NCBI RefSeq assembly: GCF_033958435.1
Contig: NC_134167.1
Location: 3,616,001 to 3,680,000, forward strand
Reading direction: 5' to 3'
DNA: 64,000 nt
Origin: Carettochelys insculpta
Taxonomy: Eukaryota > Chordata > Testudines > Carettochelyidae
Positions 57,090 through 64,000 of this stretch are shown here, in pieces (position 1 is the stretch's first letter; every line of letters begins with the position of its first letter). The notes under the pieces were generated by a model. It saw only the letters and a program-made list of their open reading frames with translations, ran no database searches and was not told the origin of the DNA. A program made the position numbers and the translations under genes.

Positions 57090-59911
57090 GTGAAAGGCGG
57101 ACATATAAATAGTGGTAGTTTTTTAACGTGCTTTTACACTAATGCTAGGAGTCTGTCTAATAAGATGGGTGAACTGGAGTACCTCATATCAAAGGAGGAA
57201 GTTGACATAATAGGCATCTCAGAAACATGGTGGAATGAGGACAATCAGTGGGACACTATCATACCGGGATATAAATTATATCGGAAAGACAGAACAGGTC
57301 GTGCGGGTGGCGGAGTGGTACTATATGTGAAGGATAATATAGAATCAAATGAAGCAAAAATCCTAAAGGAATCAAAATGTTCCGTAGAATCATTATGGAT
57401 AACAATTCATTCCTCTAATATGAATATGGCATTAGGAATATATTACCGACCACCTAACCAGGACAGTGATAGTGATGCTGAAATGTTAAGGGAGATTAGA
57501 GAGGCTATCAAAATAAAAAACACAGTAATAATAGGAGATTTCAATTATCCCCATATTGATTGGGTGCATGTCACCTCAGGATGGGATTCAGAGATTAAAT
57601 TTCTTGATGCCTTAAATGACTGCTTCTTGGAGTAGCTAGTACAGGAACCCACAAGAGGAGAGTCAATTCTCGATCTAGTCTTGACTGGAACGCAGGATCT
57701 GGTCCAAGAGGTAACTGTTACTGGACCGCTTGGAAATAGTGACCACAATATAATAACTTTTTAATATTCCTGTGTTGGGAAGAACACCGCAGCGGTCAAA
57801 CACTCTGGCATTTAATTTCAAAAAGGGGAATTACACTGAAATGAGGAAGCTAGTTAAACAGAAACTAAAAGGTAGAGTAATTAAACTAAAATCCCTGGAA
57901 GCTGCATGGAAACTGTTTAAAGACACCATACTAGAGGCCCAACTTAAATGTATACCCCAAATAAAAAAACACAGAGACCTAACAAAGAACCACCATGGCT
58001 AAACAGCCATGTTAAAAAGGCAGTGAGAGAGAAAAGGGCAGCTTTTAAAAAGTGGAAGTCAAATCCTAGTGAGGAAAATAGAAAGGAACATAAACACTCC
58101 CAAATAAGTGTCATAATGTAATAAGAAAAGCCAAAAAAGATTTTGAGGAACAGCTAGCCAAAAATTCAAAAAATGATAGTAAAATGTTTTTTAAATACAT
58201 TAGAAGCAGGAAGCCCCCTAAAAAAGCAGTGGGGCCCTTGGATGATAAAGATATAAAAGGAGCGATCGAGGAAGACAGTGCCATTGCGGAGCGATTAAAT
58301 GATTTCTTTGCTTCAGTCTTCACGGCTGAGGATGTTACAGAGGTTCCTAAATCTGAGCCAGCCTTTTTAGGTGACAAATCTGAGGAACTCACTCAGATTG
58401 AAGTGACATTAGAGGAGGTCATGGAGTTAATTGATAAGCTGAATAGTAACAAGTCTCCAGGACCAGACGGCATTCACCCAAGGGTTCTGAAAGAACTCAA
58501 ATGTGAAATTGCGGAGTTAACAGTGGTTTGTAACCTATCCTTTAAATCCACTTTGGTACCAAATGACTGGAAGACGGCCAATATAACGCCAATATTTAAA
58601 AAAGGCTCTAGAGGAGACCCTGGCAATTATAGACCGATAAGTTTAACATCAGTACCAGGCAAATTAGTAGAAACACTAGTAAAGAATAAAATTGCAAGGC
58701 ACATAGAGAGCACGAATTGTTGGGCAAAAGTCAGCATGGTTTCTGCAGAGGGAAGTCGTGTCTAACTAATCTATTAGAATTCTTTGAAGGGGTTAATAAA
58801 CATGCGGACAAGGGGCACCCAGTGGACATAATATACCTAGATTTCCAGAAAGCCTTTGACACGGTCCCACACCAAAGGCTTTTATGTAAATTAGGCGGTC
58901 ATGGGATAGGAGGAAAGATCCTTTCATGGATCGGGAATTGGTTAAAAGACAGAAAACAAAGGGTTGGAATAAATGGTAAATTTTCACAATGGAGGAGGGT
59001 AACTAGTGGTGTTCCCCAGGGGTCAGTCCTGGGACCGATCCTGTTCAACTTGTTCATCAATGATCTAGAAAATGAGGTAAGCAGTGAGGTGGCAAAGTTT
59101 GCAGATGACACCAAGTTGTTCAGGACAGTCAAAACCAAAAGGGATTGTGAAGAACTACAAAAAGATCTCAGCAAACTGAGTGATTGGGCAGCAAAATGGC
59201 AAATGAAATTTAATGTGGGTAAGTGTAAGGTAATGCATGTTGGAAAAAATAACCCAAATTACACGTACTACATGATGGGGTCAAATTTAGCTACGACAGA
59301 TCAGGAAAGGGATGTTGGAGTTATAGTGGATAGTTCTCTGAAGACATCCACGCAGTGTGCAGCGGCAGTTAGTAAGGCAAATAGGATGTTAGGAATTATT
59401 AAAAAAGGAGAGAGATAAGACAAAAGATATCATACTTCCCCTATATAAAACTATGGTACGCCCACATCTTGAGTACTGCGTGCAGATGTGGTCTCCTCAC
59501 CTCAAAAAAGATATATTGGCATTAGAAAAGGTTCAGAAAAGGGCGACTAAGATGATTAGGGGCTTGGAACGGGTCCCATATGGGGAGAGGCTAGAGAGAC
59601 TGGGACTTTTCAGTCTGGAAAAGAGGCGATTGAGGGGCGATATGATAGAGGTATATAAAATCATGAATGGTGTGGAGAAAGTGAACATAGAAAAATTATT
59701 TACCTTTTCCCATAATACAAGAACTAGGGGACACCAAATGAAATTGATGGGTAGTAGGTTCAAAACTAATAAAAGGAAACTTTTCTTCACACAGCGCACA
59801 GTCAACCTGTGGAACTCCTTGCTGGAGGAGGCTGTGAAGGCCAGGACTCTATTAGGGTTTAAAAAAGAGCTTGATAAATTTTTGCAGGTTAGGTCCATAA
59901 ATGGCTATTAG
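57090..59911 (+). pseudogene. CR1 ORF2 (APE endonuclease and reverse transcriptase), broken
   Basis: Domains in order: an APE-type endonuclease with TNARSLSNK, GISETWW (catalytic Glu), GDFNYPHIDW and SDHN (catalytic His, 57738-57749). A linker follows, then reverse transcriptase with NKSPGPDGIHP, ANITPIFKKG, NYRPISLTS, LDFQKAFDTVPH, SGVPQGSVLGP and FADDTKL (catalytic Asp pair at 59104-59109, intact). Last is the CR1 C-terminal region with [13 protein letters not shown] and [20 protein letters not shown]. Lesions: in-frame TAG at 57633-57635 where relatives have Gln, TAA at 57762-57764, a frame change near 58000, an indel near 58715, and a frame change in the A-run near 59401. The normal stop is at 59909-59911. 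Confidence 0.93.
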
Positions 59912-60104
59912 CCAGGGATAAAGTATGGTGCCCTAGCCTTCTGAGCAAGGGCAGGAGATGGATGGCAGGTGATAAATCACTTGATCATTGTCTTCTGTTC
60001 TCCTTCTCTGGGGCACCTGGCATTGGCCACCGTCGGCAGATGGGATGCTGGGCTGGATGGACCTTTGGTCTGACCCAGTATGGCCATTCTTATGTTATGT
60101 TCTT
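59912..60104 (+). other. CR1 3' UTR and terminal repeats
   Basis: It contains ATGGCAGGTGATAAATCACT, CACCTGGCATTGGCCACCGT and ACCCAGTATGGCCATTCTTA, then terminal short repeats. The near-identical 3' UTR is at 5106-5318. Confidence 0.9.
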
Positions 60105-60260
60105 ATGTGCACCAGCCATGGAAACATGCTGCCAGCCGTAGGTGGTTGTGAGTGTTCTGCTAATTAGCTGGGTGGGCACCTGAATGTCTCCTGGGCAGCC
60201 ACAGAAGAGCTGTGCTTACAGAGAACACGGTCTGGGAGGATAAGTTCAAATCCCCACAGA
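60105..60260 (-). repeat. Older dispersed repeat, right part after CR1
   Basis: It continues from GTGCACCAGCCATGGAAACA through AGCCGTAGGTGGTTGTGAGT and GCTAATTAGCTGGGTGGGCA. It joins logically to 56304 if the CR1 insertion is removed. The right boundary is approximate. Confidence 0.5.
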
Positions 60261-61504
60261 GGCTGGATGTAAGACCCTGAGAACTGAATGCTCACAGGCT
60301 CTGTATCCACTTTTGTATGAACCTTTACAAATGAGTTCCATGTGTTCTGTGTGGCCAGCAGAGACCTTGTGGGAGAAGAGCTGCCTGAATCCCCCACCCA
60401 CACACAAGCCAGTTGCTGAATCAGTTTTTTACAAATTAATTTTTCCCCGTGATTTGACCAGCTCTGATGGTTCACCTACCCAATATATTTTGTCTATTCA
60501 TTGTGATTTTTTTCCTAACAGTCAGCATACAGTCTAGTCACAATTCCATCTGCCCCACTTCAGTTGCCTCCGTATGGGGCTTTTCATAAGTGCTGTGGTA
60601 TGACCCTGTATTCTTGGGCAAAAATTGCTTTGTTCCCTTCTCAAATGTTGTATGAGCCTCTCAAGAAGTAGCTGCATTTCTGTGGCTCTGTATGTGAAAT
60701 TCTCTGGGATGAAGGGTTGCTATATAAATCTGAAGTGGAAGGATTATTAAAGCAGGTTAGGTGCTTGTTTATGTAATACATCAGAGTAGAGCTGGTTTGA
60801 AAATGCCTATTATTATTGGTGCAAAGGAATGTTGGGGGAAATTTGTCTTCAAATTTTCTCTGAAAACTTTTTGAATGGGGGAAAACTAGACTGACAACCT
60901 AATATTTTCCAGAAATCATTTTTCATAGGAAAAAAACCAACATATCAACCAAAACTTAAAATGTTCTACATTTTTTTCTGTGAAAAATATATTTGTAATG
61001 GAAACATTTCAACCTGTTCTATGACAGAGCCTGGGATTTTCTCTACTTGATGACTTTATTTTCAGCTCGTGTACACTTTAATCCCTCAGAAAAGAGGGAT
61101 TATATTTCCTTTAATGTAATGGAAGTATCAAGTGGAGGGTAAGCATCGCTTGGTTTTATATCACTTGGCGTTCTATAGTGCAGGTCATCTGGAGAAGATA
61201 CACCTATCTTGTGCTGTAGATAGTCGCTTGGTCTGCAACTTTTCAGGGAAATAGAGGAGTTTTACAGCAAAAATCCCAACACAGAGTTATTGAGTCACTT
61301 GCAGTTCAGTGGGATGATTGTCAATAATGGAGTGCCATGAGTCAGCGTCCTGGAGTCCAACCAGGGATAAACAGCAAGAACACGCAATTCAAGGATCCAA
61401 TTTCCCACAGTGAACCGATCAATTAGAACTTACATTGGTGGTAAGAGAAGAAAACAAACAGGAGGGATAATTTTGTTATGGCTGAACAGTCTTGTAGGTA
61501 CAGG
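60261..61504. other. Intron sequence, no feature recognised
   Basis: AT-leaning sequence without exon evidence. Confidence 0.35.
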
Positions 61505-61615
61505 GACTTGGGAGTCGAGGCCTGGTTTCTGTTCCCACGTGCTCAGTGTGCAAGCTTGGGAAAATTACTGTAACTCCTTGTGCCATTACACAGTAGTAAT
61601 GATGCTTGCCTATCT
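61505..61615 (+). repeat. MIR-like SINE remnant
   Basis: TGGTTTCTGTTCCCACGTGC, then GTGTGCAAGCTTGGGAAAAT and CTGTAACTCCTTGTGCCATT follow the MIR order (GTGTGACCTTGGGCAAGT, then CTCTGTGCCT). It is diverged. Confidence 0.6.
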
Positions 61616-61799
61616 CAGAAGAGTTAACTTGTGAATCTGTTGCGAGATCCCAGCACGGAGGACATAAAGAAGGAAAAAGCATGATTGTTATTTTGGGGCT
61701 AACTCCCTTACATTGTTTCCATGCGTACTCTCTTTGCATGATCAGGTTTTTTAGAGAAACATTTAGAAAAGCAGCTTGTTTCTCTCTGTCTGCTTTTAT

Positions 61800-62330
61800 T
61801 TTAATTTTTAAAGATTAGGTGTTTCAGTTCTGATTCAATGTAATAATCTTAGTACTAAAGTCTAATTAAGATATCAATTAATTTCCAGCATGCATTTAGC
61901 AAGAAATATCTCTTCATTCTCCTCTATTATTCTCTGAAATTACTGCTAAGGGCGTTTTGTACAGATACCTTAATTAGACTTTTTATTGTTAATAGGAATA
62001 TTAAGCAAATTAAAATTGGATATTAATACTTTCCATGAATTTCCTAATTGGCTAAAAAAAAGGCATTCAGAATAATTGCAGAGATTCATGTACAACTTAA
62101 AAAAATCCTTCACAGGAGTCCTGCATTTCTAGCAACAGGGTCCTGAAAGTCTCTCATTAATTTTCATATTTACTAAATGCAAAAAAGCCTGAGCTGCTGA
62201 TGTTTTTCATTTCGTACACACATCCTTCCGGTGCATTAGGTTTTACTAATTATTGTTGTCTTCGCAAAAATAAGAGCTTCTGAAGAAAAGCAGGGAGGGA
62301 TTCAGATTAATGCTCTCTTCTCCTTGAAAC
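61800..62330. other. AT-rich, repeat-free block (possible conserved non-coding element)
   Basis: Rich in TTAATTA/TAATTA-type strings (AAGATATCAATTAATTTCCA, CTTAATTAGACTTTTTATTG, TTCCTAATTGGC). No coding potential or repeat is recognised. Such composition is common in developmental enhancers, but this is only a candidate. Confidence 0.3.
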
Positions 62331-63084
62331 AAGCCCATCCCAAATGGCATGGCAAATCTTTCTCCTGATACTTTGGCTTTTTGGTTTCCATTCCCAACCA
62401 GAAAGCAAAAGTGTGGGCAGGGAAGCAGACGGTGGAAATCTGCTTACTGGACTAGCTCAGAACCTCCCAAAGGCTGAGAGAAAGTTGTGTCTATGGGGGC
62501 AAGCTTTAAGGAAAGGGGTGTGTGCACGCATGTGTGTTGTTTATGGTGATCGCCCATCCCTGTCTCTCACAAATGGACTAGAGAGAGCCCAGAGGAGTAG
62601 ACTGAAGAGAAGACTCCTGCTCTGGCCTCCTGGGCACAAAATAAATGGGACCAAGAAGCTCTTTCCCACCTCTAAGTACTGACTCTGAGACTAGAAATAG
62701 GGCTTGATCCAGTTCCTCTATTTGTTAATGTTTATATCGCAATAGCATCAAGGAACACCAGAGATTGGGGTCACATCCTGCTCAGGGCTGTACAGAGACA
62801 CAGGGACTGAACCTCAGACATGCCAAGATTCACTTTGATACCCCTGTTGTTCTGTCAGGACAAGGTATTTAGATACTAAAGATACTTCAGAGACAGGAGC
62901 TGCAGCTAAGTAACTGGTAGGATATTTCTGGCTACCATTGATTTTGCAAATCTCATTGGGTGTTGAGCTGCATTGTCAGGCACTTAACTACCTTTAAAAT
63001 CTGGCCCCTGGTGTAAATGAAAGTCAGTCTCTACTCCAGATAGCTTCTATTTATGGTCTTGTCTGTGCACAAAATGGCATTGAA
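62331..63084. other. Intron sequence, no confident feature
   Basis: A 112-codon open frame at 62344 has no domain or splice context. A weak old SINE-like trace is at 62720-62815. Confidence 0.3.
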
Positions 63085-63260
63085 ATGATTTTAGGGATTG
63101 TCTGCACATGGAGTCACTCCAGAATAGCTTTTGCACTTTAACTTCACACTCTGCCTTACTCTGGAACAATCTTCATTTGTAGTGAAACCCTTTAATGGTT
63201 TTAAGTCAAACCTATGTTATTTTGGTGCAGGTCCTAGTGTGGACACTCATTTCAAATTAA
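63085..63260. mobile_element. Possible MITE-like element
   Basis: GGGATTGTCTGCACATGGAG at the left and CTAGTGTGGACACTCATTTC at the right are weakly inverted (GTCTGCAC against GTGTGGAC). AT-rich interior. Weak call. Confidence 0.35.
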
Positions 63261-63394
63261 ATGGGGTTTATTTCAATTCAGCTTAAATCACCAACTTGCA
63301 CATAGTGTCCTTGACCTTGGGGTAGTAATTAAATGACATAAATATGATTCTGAAGATGTGTGCTTCCATCCCAGCCCCACTACCAATTCACTGA

Positions 63395-63674
63395 GGCCAT
63401 GTCTAGGTGGTAGGCTTCTGTCAGGAGCCCAGAGGTCTCCTGACAGAAGTCTGCCACTCTGTGAGCCTTGTGCCGACATCCTGGTCATCCTTTTTCCACA
63501 AGGAAGAAGGGATGTGTCGGCAGAGGGGCTTTTCCCAGCATATCGCCCCCTATGGATGGGACAAATGTTGGGAAAGGCTCTCCTGAAAGAACCGTCAGCA
63601 GGAGATAATACAAATGCGTTGCACAATTTGCATATCTTTTTTTGCTGACAATTCTCAGCAATCTAGACATAGCC
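63395..63674. mobile_element. MITE with 12-bp terminal inverted repeats
   Basis: GGCCATGTCTAG at the left and CTAGACATAGCC at the right match in inverted orientation at 11 of 12 positions. Length 280 bp, no coding capacity. A perfect 13-bp hairpin lies at 63415-63449. A target-site duplication was not evident. Confidence 0.75.
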
Positions 63675-63770
63675 ACAGTGGCTGAGGCTAATCACCTTGC
63701 CTCATTGTGCCTCACTTTCCCTAGCTGCACAAAGGAAGCTATCTTGATCCACAGGGGAAAAACTTAAACT
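63675..63770 (+). repeat. MIR-like SINE remnant
   Basis: TAATCACCTTGCCTCATTGT, then GCCTCACTTTCCCTAGCTGC resembles the MIR segment with TGTGCCTCAGTTTCCCCATC. Short. Confidence 0.5.
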
Positions 63771-64000
63771 GCTAATGCACATGAAACGCTTTGCATTCAC
63801 ATGGGCACTATTAGAGAAGTGCTAAGTACCATTATACATTCTGCAATACCTTGGCACTCCACCAAGTCTTGGTGTTCATGCCGCATTTCCTTTTGGAGGT
63901 GTGGGTTTCAGTCTGAAGCATTACTGCTATCCGACTGTTACTTTTAGTGGCTTAATCTATAGACTACCTTCTGCCATACAGCCCTACATTCCCTTTATCA
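63771..64000. other. Non-coding, no feature recognised
   Basis: No exon or repeat recognised before the window ends. Confidence 0.3.

Larger units (their letters stand above)
56305..60104 (+). mobile_element. CR1 LINE, near full-length, with ORF1 esterase part and full ORF2
   Basis: A 3.8-kb CR1 element. It begins inside ORF1, keeps the complete SGNH-hydrolase (esterase) part, then an inter-ORF gap, ORF2 with endonuclease and reverse transcriptase, and a 3' UTR ending in the CR1 3' repeats (TTATGTTATGTTCTTATG). The sequence ATGTGCAC at 56297-56304 recurs at 60105-60112 and may be the target-site duplication, although ATG could belong to the CR1 tail. The 5' end of ORF1 (zinc-finger part) and the 5' UTR are missing. 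It shares its last 460 bases with the copy at 4857 at about 97% identity by eye, so it is one of the youngest repeats here. At least five lesions make it inactive. Confidence 0.95.

Noticed and set aside
62344..62682. 112-codon frame starting with a hydrophobic stretch that looks like a signal peptide
   Set aside because: No splice or promoter context. The rest of the peptide has no family resemblance, and AT-rich neighbouring sequence makes a short hydrophobic start unremarkable.

Overview
The window is vertebrate nuclear DNA, most likely from a turtle (Testudines) or another non-avian archosaur-line reptile. Four things support this: CR1-family LINEs dominate the interspersed repeats; MIR-type SINE remnants are frequent; there are many short inverted-repeat elements of a type I associate with turtle genomes; and the only host coding sequence is a small exon with clean splice sites. 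The species call is inference. I looked for the turtle tRNA-Lys SINE (Cry I type), which would have settled it, and did not see it.

Layout: (1) 1-54741 is non-coding as far as I can see, either intron or upstream sequence. It is unique sequence studded with old repeats: foldback elements that look derived from a Penelope-like retroelement (225-828, 8108-8560, 18385-18560, 28390-28905, 35945-36215, 39010-39190), CR1 fragments (4857-5318, 8646-8800, 29575-30865, 33888-33985, 36545-37557, 39235-39305), MIR-like SINEs, small TIR/MITE-like elements, a GC-rich dispersed repeat present three times, and simple repeats. (2) 54742-54840 is one 99-bp plus-strand exon carrying the PEBP-family core motif (DPDAPSR, then RFWRHW). 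It is best assigned to PEBP4, in phase 0, between a good acceptor and a GTGAGT donor. (3) 56305-60104 is a long, relatively young CR1 LINE with the SGNH-esterase part of ORF1 and all of ORF2 (endonuclease plus reverse transcriptase). It is broken by several stops and frameshifts and sits inside an older repeat, with a possible target-site duplication. (4) 60261-64000 is intronic, with an AT-rich block that could be a conserved non-coding element, then MIR and MITE-like copies.

The only host gene is PEBP4, a secreted/lysosomal phosphatidylethanolamine-binding-protein relative known in mammals for very long introns. That fits one exon in 64 kb. The neighbouring exons were not found. Every other long open frame is either a retroelement remnant or a chance ORF in GC-rich sequence.

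The most unusual signal is in the Penelope-like foldback repeats. Their ends carry a hammerhead-ribozyme-like core (CUGANGA, a short hairpin, GAAA, a mini stem III). One copy carries a remnant resembling a GIY-YIG endonuclease, and two copies share an arm that stays open over about 38 codons. All assignments are from reading the sequence; no database search was run.
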